Below, piece by piece: positions 52,327 to 60,493 of a stretch of DNA of 64,000 nt. The notes below the pieces were generated by a model. The model ran no database searches. It saw nothing but the letters and a program-made list of their open reading frames with translations, and was not told where the DNA came from. Source of the stretch: RUG11551 sp045586185. GTDB lineage: Bacteria > Planctomycetota > Planctomycetia > Pirellulales > Thermoguttaceae. The first letter of the stretch is position 1. Each line of letters opens with the position of its first letter. The DNA is taken from NCBI GenBank assembly GCA_045586185.1, contig JAZMZV010000056.1, positions 59,627 to 123,626 on the forward strand. Reading direction: 5' to 3'. The position numbers and the translations under genes are program-made.

Positions 52327-53340
52327 ATGCGATTCCCTCTGTCTTTGACAACTTCAATGTCTCGATACCTCATGTCGCGCCAGCGTAAGGGGATTAAACG
52401 ATTCCCGCTGGTTCTGATGTTGGAGCCGCTTTTTGCGTGCAATCTGCATTGCGCCGGCTGCGGTCGAGTTCGGGAATTCAAAGACTGCATGAGCAAGACG
52501 CTGTCGGTTGACGAATGTCTGGAATCAATCGACGAGTGCGGCGCGCCGGTAATCAGCATCTGCGGCGGCGAACCGTTGATTTATCCCGACATTGTCGAGC
52601 TGGTTGAAAAAACGCTTGAAAAGGGAAAACATATTTATCTGTGTACAAACGCTCAGATTCTGGAAAAGAAGCTGCCGGAGTTCAAGCCGCACCCGCGCTT
52701 TTTCATCAACGTTCATCTGGACGGTTTGGAAAAAGATCACGACGCCGGCTGCTGCAAGCCGGGCGCGTTTCAGACGGCTATCGAGGGAATCAAAGCCGCG
52801 AAGAAAGCCGGTTTTTTCGTCTGCACCAATACAACTCTCTATAAAGAAACGCCCAACGAAGACGTTGTCGAACTGTTCAAACTGCTCAAGACGCTTAACG
52901 TCAATGCAGCTCTGCTTTCGCCGGCGTTTTCCTACGATGCCTTTAGCGAAGAGCAAAAAGAGGAACTTTTTTTGACTCGAGCGATGATAGAGCAGCGGTT
53001 TCGGGAGTTGGAAAAGCAGCTTAAGGGAACCCCGTTGTTTGCCTCGCCGATTTTCATGGACTTTTTAACGGGACGCCGCGACATGAACTGCGCCGCCTGG
53101 GCAAACCCGACTCGAAACCCTATCGGCTGGAAAGGTCCCTGCTATCTGCTTACAGACAAGCATTACGAAACCTATCAGGAAATGCTCGATCAGACTGACT
53201 GGGACGCGCTGGGACCGGGAAAAGACGCCCGGTGCGAGCATTGCAAGACGCATTGCGGATTCGAACCCGCATCGGTATTTGAGTCCATGAAATCCGTTCG
53301 AGACATGATCCGGATTTTAATCTGGAATATTGTATCGTAA
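52327..53340 (+). CDS. hpnH: Adenosyl-hopene transferase HpnH (radical SAM)
   Basis: 337 residues. The radical-SAM motif C38-x3-C42-x2-C45 lies in EPLFACNLHCAGCGRVREF, followed by CGGEPLIYPDI and the C-terminal cysteine group CEHCKTHCGFE (about 304-314). HpnH joins the 5'-deoxyadenosyl group to diploptene, a step in making extended hopanoids such as bacteriohopanetetrol. The sequence around KGIKRFPLVLMLEPLF is characteristic. Six bases separate it from the protease gene, so both may be co-transcribed. No squalene-hopene cyclase gene is in the window. Confidence 0.95.
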   Translation: MRFPLSLTTSMSRYLMSRQRKGIKRFPLVLMLEPLFACNLHCAGCGRVREFKDCMSKTLSVDECLESIDECGAPVISICGGEPLIYPDIVELVEKTLEKGKHIYLCTNAQILEKKLPEFKPHPRFFINVHLDGLEKDHDAGCCKPGAFQTAIEGIKAAKKAGFFVCTNTTLYKETPNEDVVELFKLLKTLNVNAALLSPAFSYDAFSEEQKEELFLTRAMIEQRFRELEKQLKGTPLFASPIFMDFLTGRRDMNCAAWANPTRNPIGWKGPCYLLTDKHYETYQEMLDQTDWDALGPGKDARCEHCKTHCGFEPASVFESMKSVRDMIRILIWNIVS

Positions 53341-53343
53341 ACG

Positions 53344-53382
53344 AAAAGACGTCGACTGTTTCACAAACAATCGACGTCTTTC
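53344..53382. terminator. Hairpin between convergent hpnH and fabZ
   Basis: Stem AAAAGACGTCGA / TCGACGTCTTTC with loop CTGTTTCACAAACAA and only a short T-run. It lies just after hpnH and just before the fabZ stop, so it may terminate both transcripts. Confidence 0.65.
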
Positions 53383-53404
53383 GATATGAAATTATCGGTG
53401 GAAT

Positions 53405-53911
53405 TTATCTTTTTCCGATCTGACTTTTTTCCAGCGGCGCGCCTTTGACGTTGCCGTGACAAACCAGCTGATTGTTGACAAAGCACTGGAAATCGCAGGA
53501 AAGCAGCAAACGGTTCATTTTAACGCGCTTTATCATGATAATCAGTTTGTCGCCCGGTACGACAACGCCGCGAAATCGGACTTCGTCGATGCCGGCAAAA
53601 CCGAGAATATGGTTTTCGTCCGTCATGCCCAGTTTTTGGGCGAAATACGAACACAGCTGCGCGGCGCTTTCGCACATTAAAACGCCCGGCATAAGAGGGG
53701 CGCCGGGAACGTGTCCGCGAATCCAGAATTCGTCATTGGTAATGTCTTTGTAGCCAACGGCAACGCCGGTTTCTTCGTTTTGATATAGAATTCCATCCAG
53801 CTGCTGCATTTCAAAACGCTGTTCGTTATATTTATTAATTTCGTCCTGGTTTGCGATGACGTTATTAAAATCGAGCGTCGACAAATCGATATATGGTTCT
53901 TTTGAAATCAT
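53405..53911 (-). CDS. fabZ: 3-hydroxyacyl-ACP dehydratase family protein (FabZ-like)
   Basis: 168 residues of hot-dog fold. The catalytic pair is H67 in IRGHVPGAPLMPGVLM and E81 in CESAAQL. FabZ dehydrates 3-hydroxyacyl-ACP to trans-2-enoyl-ACP in fatty-acid elongation. The extended N-terminus (1-40) and the GHVPGAPLMPG motif fit planctomycete FabZ-like proteins, some of which act in specialised lipid pathways. It is convergent with hpnH; downstream of its start lies a repeat palindrome. Confidence 0.9.
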   Translation of the reverse strand: MISKEPYIDLSTLDFNNVIANQDEINKYNEQRFEMQQLDGILYQNEETGVAVGYKDITNDEFWIRGHVPGAPLMPGVLMCESAAQLCSYFAQKLGMTDENHILGFAGIDEVRFRGVVVPGDKLIIMIKRVKMNRLLLSCDFQCFVNNQLVCHGNVKGAPLEKSQIGKR

Positions 53912-53944
53912 AATATTCAGCGCTGGTAAAAAACAAACAAAGAA

Positions 53945-54020
53945 CAGTGGTCAGTGAATACCAAAGAAGAAAAGCAATTGCTGTAACTGCTTTTCTACTT
54001 TTAATTTACCACTAACCACT
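53945..54020. repeat. Degenerate heptamer-repeat palindrome upstream of fabZ
   Basis: The outer arms AGTGGTCAGTGAATA and TTACCACTAACCACTT and the inner arms AAAGAAGAAAAGCA and TGCTTTTCTACTTT can pair. The ACTAACC unit is of the type seen at 28240-28290. Confidence 0.7.
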
Positions 54021-54069
54021 TGACGCTAATACTCTAATAGCCGCTTGCCAAACAAGCAAGGAGTATAAA

Positions 54070-54168
54070 TCAGGTTTTGACCAGACGACGCTTGGCGCGC
54101 TTCGCTCTAGCGTTGGCAGGGCGTTTGCCGTGATTGGCCTTTTTTGCAATTCTTCCAGGTTTTGACAT
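54070..54168 (-). CDS. Very small basic protein, ribosomal-protein-like
   Basis: A 32-residue frame from the ATG at 54168, read MSKPGRIAKKANHGKRP, then ANARAKRAKRRLVKT. A Shine-Dalgarno-like AAAAGGA lies about 6-7 bases upstream, which supports translation. Twelve of 32 residues are Lys or Arg. Such short basic proteins resemble small ribosomal proteins such as bTHX, but identity is not certain. It lies between two genes on the same strand, with about 160 bases of repeat-containing gap to the fabZ start and 250 bases to fliR. Confidence 0.7.
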   Translation of the reverse strand: MSKPGRIAKKANHGKRPANARAKRAKRRLVKT

Positions 54169-54419
54169 GGTTATATCCTTTTCGTATTGTTAGGTTTCCG
54201 ACGGAAATGGGATCCGTCTAAATATAATACACTTAACTTAACGCCAAATTATAACCATTTTTTCCTTTTTTACAAGGGGGGAGTCCAAGTTAAAAAAACA
54301 GAAATTGCGGGAACCCGCATTGCCAAAGGCGGAATAATGAGTCCAACCGTTTTGCTGACAGAGACGTTCAATCTGATTTTTAACGGCGCTGGGTAGGGCT
54401 CTTTGTCCTGTTTTTGGGA

Positions 54420-55154
54420 TTATGCGCCAAATTTGTCTGTCGCAAATTGACAAAATACGATGATTATCGTTCCCAGCGAAACCAGTAAAACGCCCAGCGT
54501 CAAAAGCATGTTGACAGACCAGCCGACGGATATGAGGTTGATCATCGGCGCGACGCGCGAGATGACCGCAAAGCCTATCAGAACCAGCAGCAGGGCGGTA
54601 ATAACGCCCATCGAGATTTGCAGTCCGAAGGAGAACGATTCCGCCGTCAGCGTCGTGAGCAAAACGTAGCTTTCAGACAGCGACCGCAAGGTAACTTCTC
54701 CCGGCGGGAACGTTGCGTACGTGTGCATGAGCGCTTCGATTACTTTGTGATGTCCGTTGAGAGCCAGAAACGCAGCGGCGCCGAGCAGGAATAGAAATTT
54801 GCCGATCGGGCTGTTGGCTTCCCCGGTCAAGGGGTCAAAGATTTCGTTCGCGCCCAATCCGGAGACGTAAGAAATCAGTTTCCCCGCCAGCGTCAAGGCG
54901 GAAAAGACAATCGCAACGCCCAATCCCAGGGAAAATCCCAGCAGAAACTCACCAACAGCGGCAAGCAGAATCGCCAGCCACGTTTGCGGAACCGCAGCGG
55001 CGCTCGCCATCTGACCGGGCGTGAGAATCAAAGCCAGCGCGATAGCCAAACCGATTCGCAGCGTCCACGGCGCCCGACGTCCTCCGGGAACGGCGGCGAC
55101 AACCCCGCTGACTCGGAGCATAATCAAAACGGCGGTATAAAAGACGCTGTCCAT
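54420..55154 (-). CDS. fliR: Flagellar export protein FliR
   Basis: 244 residues with about six membrane helices. It starts SVFYTAVLIMLRVSGVVAAV and has QTWLAILLAAVGEFLLGFSL, FLLGAAAFLALNGHHKVIEA and ISRVAPMINLISVGWSVNML, the FliR/SctT signatures. FliR is an inner-membrane part of the flagellar type III export gate, with FliP and FliQ. SctT in injectisomes is close, but no other export gene is here, so flagellar use is the default. It is isolated from other flagellar genes. The stop is at 54420, and the small basic protein gene is 250 bases beyond. Confidence 0.93.
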   Translation of the reverse strand: MDSVFYTAVLIMLRVSGVVAAVPGGRRAPWTLRIGLAIALALILTPGQMASAAAVPQTWLAILLAAVGEFLLGFSLGLGVAIVFSALTLAGKLISYVSGLGANEIFDPLTGEANSPIGKFLFLLGAAAFLALNGHHKVIEALMHTYATFPPGEVTLRSLSESYVLLTTLTAESFSFGLQISMGVITALLLVLIGFAVISRVAPMINLISVGWSVNMLLTLGVLLVSLGTIIIVFCQFATDKFGA

Positions 55155-55169
55155 GTAACGGAATGGGGA

Positions 55170-56003
55170 TTACGGCAAAAGCGTTTCAGTCGAGCGGTTT
55201 TTGTGCTTGACAATCGACGCGTCCCCGCTAAAATGCGGGACGGTATGGTCAAGCGTCAAGACGTGTTCTTCGGATTTCCCGGTTTTAATATTGAATACCA
55301 TTTTCCCTTTGGCGCGGCATTGAACCAGCTGAGCCAGCGTCTTCGGGTCGTGAATGGGCGTTAAAACCTGAGTGTAATACGTAATTGTCGCCAAGTCGTC
55401 TTCAACGGATTCCAAAACGTATTTCTGAACCGTTTTGACCTTGAAAACCGTCCCGCCCGGTTTGGGGACGTAAACGATTTTATCAATCTTCCAGACGTCG
55501 CCTGGCAAAACCTTGTGTTCCGGGAACGGGACCAAAAGCTGAACCGGGTTGAGCAGTTGCAATTCCGTCTGAGGGAAAAAGTCCTTGCGTTCGACCACGT
55601 TTCCGCGGGCGTCGAGAGTAATATCCGCCAACGGAACGTTGAGCATTTTCGGCATGTTCTCGTAGCAATGGGACGGCGTCTTGTCCGTTCGGCTGTCGTA
55701 GCTGACCCGGTTCTGCCCGGTAACGTTCTGCCAGAGGTTCATCCAGGCGACGGAGTTCTCAACCACCGCGCCCCCGTCCGGTTTGACCTGTTTAACCGTC
55801 CAAACCTTTTCCGATTCGCTGTAGGTGTCTGTTACAATTGTCGTTTCTTTCATCGTTGTCTCGTTGTGAGTGCGATGTACGACGTTCCATCGAATCTGAG
55901 AGTCTTTCTCGAACTTGTAACGAAGCAGATAGCCGTCGTCGTCCTGCGCCCAAACGGTCGCGGACATGGCGGCGAGTAGCAGAAAGGGATATAATCGAGT
56001 CAT
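55170..56003 (-). CDS. Secreted protein of unknown function
   Basis: 277 residues with a signal peptide (MTRLYPFLLLAAMSATVWAQ, cleavage near AQDDD). The mature part is beta-rich with LRYKFEKDSQIRWNVVHRTH, VWTVKQVKPDGGAVVENSVA and KVLPGDVWKIDKIVYV. The phrase 'P..VLPGDVWKI' is like the secreted protein at 24196 (PVAVGDTWSI), suggesting related folds. No catalytic motif is visible. It is 15 bases upstream of fliR and may share its transcript. The upstream side carries a GAGTTGC heptamer palindrome. Confidence 0.75.
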   Translation of the reverse strand: MTRLYPFLLLAAMSATVWAQDDDGYLLRYKFEKDSQIRWNVVHRTHNETTMKETTIVTDTYSESEKVWTVKQVKPDGGAVVENSVAWMNLWQNVTGQNRVSYDSRTDKTPSHCYENMPKMLNVPLADITLDARGNVVERKDFFPQTELQLLNPVQLLVPFPEHKVLPGDVWKIDKIVYVPKPGGTVFKVKTVQKYVLESVEDDLATITYYTQVLTPIHDPKTLAQLVQCRAKGKMVFNIKTGKSEEHVLTLDHTVPHFSGDASIVKHKNRSTETLLP

Positions 56004-56008
56004 TTTGT

Positions 56009-56194
56009 TGAGTTGCGAGTTGCGAGTGGCGAGTTGCGAGATTTAAGAATGGACGTATAAGCATTCATCTAAAACCTGCAACGTTTCAAATCATATCAGT
56101 TCGTTATGAGGGTTAAGACGCGGGGCGAGTAACGAGAAAAATTTGTGAGGCGCTTTGCGATTTCTCGCAACTCGCAACTCGCAACTCGCAACTT
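56009..56194. repeat. AGTTGCG / CTCGCAA heptamer palindrome
   Basis: The left arm (56009-56041) has AGTTGCG, AGTTGCG, AGTGGCG, AGTTGCG units. The right arm (56164-56191) has four CTCGCAA units. About 120 bases with weaker internal repeats lie between. The right arm ends next to the stop codon of the hydrolase-fold gene at 56193. Confidence 0.87.
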
Positions 56195-56951
56195 AAAACA
56201 CCGCGCTGCTGATGCTCCGCATGATCCAGCGGTTGATATCGGGATAAATCTGCTCTTCAAACGTCTGTCCCTTATATTCTTTGAACTGAATATTGAGTCC
56301 GGCGTTGGTAAAGGCGTCGATATCCTCTTTGAGTGCAACGGGAGAATACAGTTGGGAATCTTCCGGGAATCCGACGAAGTAAGACTGTTTCTTTTGCAGC
56401 TTGAACTGACGGAACATCATCGGCAACCGCGGAGCAGGCGCGTTAAACGCCGCCGCGCCGGCAAAGACGTCCGGACGAGCCAACGCCAGAGCCATCGCTG
56501 CCGTTCCACCGGCGTCCATGCCAGCCAGGAAGATTCGACGCGAATTGACGTTGAATTGCTTCTTAACTCGTTCGACCGATTCCAGAACGCGGCTTTCAAT
56601 ATCCGACAAGCACAGCAGCGACCAGGCGGACGCGCCGTTCTTTTTGGCAAAGCCCTGAGGAGCGACGCCGATATAGTTCTTCAAACTGATTTTCGGCATT
56701 TTTTTGAGCAGGTCGTCCTCGGAACCCTCTTGAGAATGTAGCCAGACCAGCAGCGGGTAAGCGTACGTACACAAATAGTCCATCGGCGTAAAAACGGAAA
56801 CGCCGTAGGACGTTTTAAGTTTAATTTCAGACGCGGACGTCGGAGCGGTCGCGCACGGCAAACCGTTTCCAGAACCGTCGAACAGGAAATCAAACGACAT
56901 CCGTTCCGGCGTTTCGCGTTCGTCATTTCGGGAATATATCGGGTTACTCAT
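56193..56951 (-). CDS. Alpha/beta hydrolase-fold protein lacking the catalytic Ser and His
   Basis: 252 residues. The fold is clear: PLLVWLHSQEG (66-76), then NSRRIFLAGMDAGGTAAMAL at the nucleophile elbow (136-155), VFAGAAAFNAPAPR, and a C-terminal KGQTFEEQIYPDINRWIM. In esterases of this type the elbow is G-x-S-x-G and the late motif is G-H-x-x-x. Here they read G144-M-D146-A-G148 and KGQT, so both the serine and histidine positions differ. It may be a non-catalytic binding protein or use an Asp nucleophile as in dehalogenases. It is transcribed alone between two GAGTTGC palindromes. Confidence 0.8.
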   Translation of the reverse strand: MSNPIYSRNDERETPERMSFDFLFDGSGNGLPCATAPTSASEIKLKTSYGVSVFTPMDYLCTYAYPLLVWLHSQEGSEDDLLKKMPKISLKNYIGVAPQGFAKKNGASAWSLLCLSDIESRVLESVERVKKQFNVNSRRIFLAGMDAGGTAAMALALARPDVFAGAAAFNAPAPRLPMMFRQFKLQKKQSYFVGFPEDSQLYSPVALKEDIDAFTNAGLNIQFKEYKGQTFEEQIYPDINRWIMRSISSAVF

Positions 56952-57067
56952 GATGGGGGGATAGTAACGTTTTTTTCAGGGCGTGTCAACGGCAAACCCC
57001 GCATTTTTCTGGATATTTCTATATTAATCAAAACGGAGAAAATAGCAAAACTTTAACGACGTTTTTT

Positions 57068-57225
57068 TAGTTGCGAGTTGCGAGTAGCGAGTTGCGAGTG
57101 ATGTTTGTATGGCTCTTTATGTTTCTCAATCCGTATGTTAAAACCCATGGCTATAAATATATTAAGGAAACGCTTTGCGTCTGAATAATTATTCTCGCAA
57201 CTCGCAACTCGCTACTCGCAACTCC
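57068..57225. repeat. AGTTGCG / CTCGCAA heptamer palindrome with a matching variant unit
   Basis: The left arm has AGTTGCG, AGTTGCG, AGTAGCG, AGTTGCG, AGTGATG. The right arm has CTCGCAA, CTCGCAA, CTCGCTA, CTCGCAA, CTCC. The variant unit AGTAGCG has its complement CTCGCTA in the other arm, shifted by one unit. The right arm ends 4 bases before the stop codon of the next gene. Confidence 0.88.
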
Positions 57226-57228
57226 TCT

Positions 57229-58251
57229 TTACGACAGTTTGTGCCGCGGCAGTCCGTAGGGAGTCGGAAGCCAGACTTCGTCCAGCTCGACTTTATCAAC
57301 ACGGAACCGTAGCAGGAGGTAAATCGCCGTGGCGGACGTAAACCAGAACGCGTTGAGGACGTACATTTGCGTCAGCCAGACGAAGTGCATGACGTATTCA
57401 ATATACGTCGTTACTTCCATCCCGGCGGCGATAATCCAGTAATACGTCATTTGATTAAAGCACGACAGCAATATCGTCAGCAGGATAATCCCGAAATTCC
57501 CGACGATCAACGTGAACAGGATGTATCCGATTAAATGAATCGGCTTTTGCGTCGCGTAGGCAAACGAACGGCTTACGGCGTCGAAGCAGTCGCTGTTTTC
57601 CGTTACCAGAGCCGGCGCGAGGAAATGAATCCCGATGTAAACGCCCAGCCCGACAACAACGCCCAATCCGAGGCAGACGTACCAGACGGGGAAGAGCCAT
57701 TGGTTGAGATACGGAATTCTCATTCCAACCCACGCCACGCCCCAAAAGAAATATCCAGCTGCGGCGGCAATAATCAGCGCGCCCAGCCAGGACGGGTACT
57801 TGTCCAGCGCCCAGCCGACAGCGCGTTTAATAGACGTCCCGTCTCCCACCGTCAGCTTGACGGCGGCGATTCGAGCGATCGCCAGGCTGACAAACGACCA
57901 CAGGAGAAACGACCCGGCGATCTGCCAGTAGAACGCCGCGCCGTCTGCGTGAAAGTACGGGGTGAAATGCAGAACGCAGGCGCTCCAGAAATCCTTGGAC
58001 GACGTAACTTCGTTAATCGGCTGCAGGGCGTCCAAAATGGTGGACTGCGCCGTAACCGTCGACATGGGCAGCGCCCCGGTGTAATGAACCGCAGGCGACC
58101 ACAGCCCCAGACCGCAGCAAATCAGCGTCGCCGCAGCGGACAGCGTCAGAATCGACGGCGAGAACGCCAGTAAAAACGCCCGAAAAATAAGAAACGGACC
58201 GGGAATCCGCTCTGCCAGCGTCGGTCGATAGGGAAGTTCGTTGGAAGTCAT
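57229..58251 (-). CDS. Multi-spanning membrane protein of unknown function
   Basis: 340 residues with about six membrane helices, for example LIFRAFLLAFSPSILTLSAA, FLLWSFVSLAIARIAAVKL, LGALIIAAAAGYFFWGVAWV, VWYVCLGLGVVVGLGVYIGI and ILFTLIVGNFGIILLTILLS. No catalytic motif was seen. I do not recognise the family, though similar proteins occur widely in planctomycetes. It lies between a heptamer palindrome and a pair of inverted R2 repeats, and is transcribed towards the hydrolase-fold gene. Confidence 0.8.
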   Translation of the reverse strand: MTSNELPYRPTLAERIPGPFLIFRAFLLAFSPSILTLSAAATLICCGLGLWSPAVHYTGALPMSTVTAQSTILDALQPINEVTSSKDFWSACVLHFTPYFHADGAAFYWQIAGSFLLWSFVSLAIARIAAVKLTVGDGTSIKRAVGWALDKYPSWLGALIIAAAAGYFFWGVAWVGMRIPYLNQWLFPVWYVCLGLGVVVGLGVYIGIHFLAPALVTENSDCFDAVSRSFAYATQKPIHLIGYILFTLIVGNFGIILLTILLSCFNQMTYYWIIAAGMEVTTYIEYVMHFVWLTQMYVLNAFWFTSATAIYLLLRFRVDKVELDEVWLPTPYGLPRHKLS

Positions 58252-58279
58252 AGGGTGTATGTGGAAATTGAGTATAGTA

Positions 58280-58345
58280 AATGGATGAAAGGCGGTAACG
58301 AAGCGACCAACGGGAGCGGAGTTACGCAGTTCGCCGAAGGCGAAC
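58280..58345 (+). repeat. Dispersed repeat family R2, copy 2
   Basis: Begins ATGGATGAAAGGCGGTAACG and ends with TTCGCCGAAGGCGAA. It carries an internal AAGCGACCAACGGGAGCG module, which is the inverse complement of part of repeat R3 at 60354-60373. Confidence 0.85.
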
Positions 58346-58368
58346 CAAAACAGCTGACCTGTCGTTCA

Positions 58369-58434
58369 TGTTCGCCTAACGGCGAATGCGTAATTTCGTT
58401 CGCTACGCTCACTACATTACCGCCTTCCATTAAT
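58369..58434 (-). repeat. Dispersed repeat family R2, copy 3 (inverted)
   Basis: On the minus strand this reads GGAAGGCGGTAATGTAGTGA ... ACGCATTCGCCGTTAGGCGAAC, nearly the same as copy 1 at 43374. With copy 2 it forms an inverted pair separated by 23 bases. It overlaps the mnmG stop codon at 58430-58432. Confidence 0.85.
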
Positions 58435-60268
58435 GATTGCCGCCTAAATAAATCGTTAATACCGCTATATCTGCGGGGGTGATAGCTCCGATTCGCGACG
58501 CCTGTTCAATTGTTTCCGGGCGAATCTTACTCAACGCCTCTTTCGCTTCCATGCGGAGATGTTTAATCGCGAAGTAGTCGATGTCGGCGGGAATGCGGCG
58601 GCGGCCGATTCTGCCCTGTCGGGCGTTGAACTCGTCTTCCTGCTTCAAGTAGCCGGAATACTTGGCGTCGTTGAGTATCTGCTCTTCAACGCGGTACGGG
58701 ACGGGTCGAAGCTGCTCGTATTTTTCCGTCAGCGATTCCCACGTCGTACCCGGCCGGCGGAGATGTTCCCAGACGGACATGCCCTCGTAACGCGTCGATT
58801 GCAGGAACTGCATTGTCGATTCCAGACAGGCGATTTTCTCTTCAAACGCCTGCCAGCGGTCGTCGTCGATCAGTCCGCATTCGCGCGCGACAGGCGTCAG
58901 GCGTCGGTCGGCGTTGTCGCCCCGGAGTCGAAGCCGACATTCCGCCCGGGAGGTGAACATTCGATACGGCTCGTCCGCGCCGCGAGTTACCAGGTCGTCT
59001 ATCATGACGCCGATGTACGCCTGTTCCCGGGTCAGTTTGAGCGGTTCCCGCCCGGCGACTTTCAGCGCGGCGTTCGCCCCGGCAACCAGACCTTGCGCCG
59101 CCGCCTCCTCGTAGCCGGTCGTGCCGTTGAGCTGTCCCGCCAGATACAAGCCGTCAACCGCCGTCGTTTCTAGTGTCAGACGAATCTGTCCCAGCGACGG
59201 GGCGTAATCGTATTCAATCGCGTAGGCGTAACGGATAATTTCCGCCTCTTCCAGCCCGACAATGGCGTGAATCATGGCGTCCTGAAGGTACGGCGGCAAA
59301 CTGGTCGAAAGACCGTTGACGTACATCTCGTTCGTGCGGCGTCCTTCCGGTTCCAGAAAAATCTGATGAGCGTCCTTGTCGGCAAACCGGACGACTTTCG
59401 TTTCAATCGACGGACAGTACCGCGGTCCCGTTGACGTAATTTGCCCGGTGTACATCGGGGCTTTATCGAGGTTGTCCGTAATGATTTTATGTACCGTCGG
59501 GTTCGTATGAGCCATCCAGCAGGGAATCTGCTCGACGTCGATGGACTTTGTCATGAACGAAAACGGCTCGGGGACAGGGTCGCCGGCGTGTTCAATCAGC
59601 TTAGAGTAATCGACCGATCGGGCATTGATTCTGGCGGGCGTTCCCGTCTTGAACCGTTTGAGTTCGATACCATTTTCCGTCAAAGATTGGCTCAGACCGA
59701 CAGACGGGGCTTCGGCGCAGCGTCCGCCGGGAATTTGAGTGGGGCCGTAATGGAGAACGCCCTGCAGAAACGTCCCGGAACACAGAACGACGGCAGGCGC
59801 GTAGTATTCAGATCCGGTTTGCGTTGTAACGCCGCGAACGACCCGCTTTCCGTTTTCCGTTTGAGTTATCAGCCCGACAACCTGTTCCTGACGCAGCGAC
59901 AGGTTCGGCTGCTGTTCGCAGAAGTATTTGGCTTCGTTTCGATAGAGGGCTTTGTCCGCCTGAGCGCGCGGCCCCTGCATGGCGGGACCTTTGCTCCGGT
60001 TGAGCATTCTGAACTGAATTCCGGTCTGGTCGATAAGCCGTCCCATGACGCCGCCCAGAGCGTCGACTTCGCGAACGATCTGCCCTTTTCCGACGCCCCC
60101 GATCGCCGGGTTGCAGCTCATCATCCCGATTGTATCGAGGTTCCCGGTCAGCAGCGCGGTCTTGGCGCCAATTCGAGCGGCGGCGCAGGCGGCTTCTATA
60201 CCAGCATGTCCGCCGCCCACGACCAAAACGTCAAAACTGTATTTAGAACAACAACTCATATCTTCCAT
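58430..60268 (-). CDS. mnmG: tRNA uridine-5-carboxymethylaminomethyl modification enzyme MnmG
   Basis: 612 residues from the ATG at 60268 (MEDMSCCSKYSFDVLVVGGG). The longer frame to 60325 begins with TTG inside repeat R3 and is not credible. The FAD-binding DVLVVGGGHAGIEAACAAAR, MMSCNPAIGGVGKGQIVRE, KGPAMQGPRAQADKALYRNE and DDLVTRGADEPYRMFTSRAE are MnmG signatures. With MnmE it forms the cmnm5 group on the wobble uridine of several tRNAs. No mnmE is in the window. The C-terminal RPETIEQASRIGAITPADIA is complete. Confidence 0.97.
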   Translation of the reverse strand: MEDMSCCSKYSFDVLVVGGGHAGIEAACAAARIGAKTALLTGNLDTIGMMSCNPAIGGVGKGQIVREVDALGGVMGRLIDQTGIQFRMLNRSKGPAMQGPRAQADKALYRNEAKYFCEQQPNLSLRQEQVVGLITQTENGKRVVRGVTTQTGSEYYAPAVVLCSGTFLQGVLHYGPTQIPGGRCAEAPSVGLSQSLTENGIELKRFKTGTPARINARSVDYSKLIEHAGDPVPEPFSFMTKSIDVEQIPCWMAHTNPTVHKIITDNLDKAPMYTGQITSTGPRYCPSIETKVVRFADKDAHQIFLEPEGRRTNEMYVNGLSTSLPPYLQDAMIHAIVGLEEAEIIRYAYAIEYDYAPSLGQIRLTLETTAVDGLYLAGQLNGTTGYEEAAAQGLVAGANAALKVAGREPLKLTREQAYIGVMIDDLVTRGADEPYRMFTSRAECRLRLRGDNADRRLTPVARECGLIDDDRWQAFEEKIACLESTMQFLQSTRYEGMSVWEHLRRPGTTWESLTEKYEQLRPVPYRVEEQILNDAKYSGYLKQEDEFNARQGRIGRRRIPADIDYFAIKHLRMEAKEALSKIRPETIEQASRIGAITPADIAVLTIYLGGNH

Positions 60269-60303
60269 TATAATTCCAATAGGAGAAAATACGAGGGGGG
60301 TCG

Positions 60304-60374
60304 GGCGGCGAGGCGCCGCTCCCAATCCGCGCTGCCGCGCGAAACGTATTATAATCGCTCCCGTTGGTCGCTTT
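60304..60374 (+). repeat. Dispersed repeat family R3, copy 2
   Basis: GGCGGCGAGGCGCCGCTCCC at 60304, then AATCCGCGCTGCCGCGCGAA and AATCGCTCCCGTTGGTCGC. It shares these blocks with 45963-46034. It lies just upstream of mnmG, within the space used by a false N-terminal extension. Confidence 0.85.
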
Positions 60375-60416
60375 GACTACAGATTAATCAAAGATGAGCG
60401 CTTGCGCGGGGAGTGC

Positions 60417-60433
60417 GGCGGCTTGACGCCGCC
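60417..60433. repeat. GGCGGCTTGACGCCGCC hairpin
   Basis: The perfect inverted repeat GGCGGC-TTGAC-GCCGCC lies in the gap between mnmG and the large ankyrin gene. It has a GC-rich stem of 6 pairs and no T-run. Confidence 0.6.
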
Positions 60434-60493
60434 TTGTCCAATGAATAACGCAAAACCATGGTTTGAGAGACGAAAAAAACTCGATTATTGTCT

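Noticed and set aside
54187..54396. 69-codon plus-strand frame near the fliR stop
   Set aside because: Overlaps no conserved feature, has no known motif and lies opposite the terminator-side gap; likely chance.
56009..57225. GAGTTGC repeats as a CRISPR array
   Set aside because: The period is 7 bases without spacers, and arms are inverted; no cas gene is present.
60269..60325. N-terminal extension of MnmG
   Set aside because: It starts with TTG within the R3 repeat and encodes an unlikely Pro/Arg-rich leader; the ATG at 60268 fits the family.
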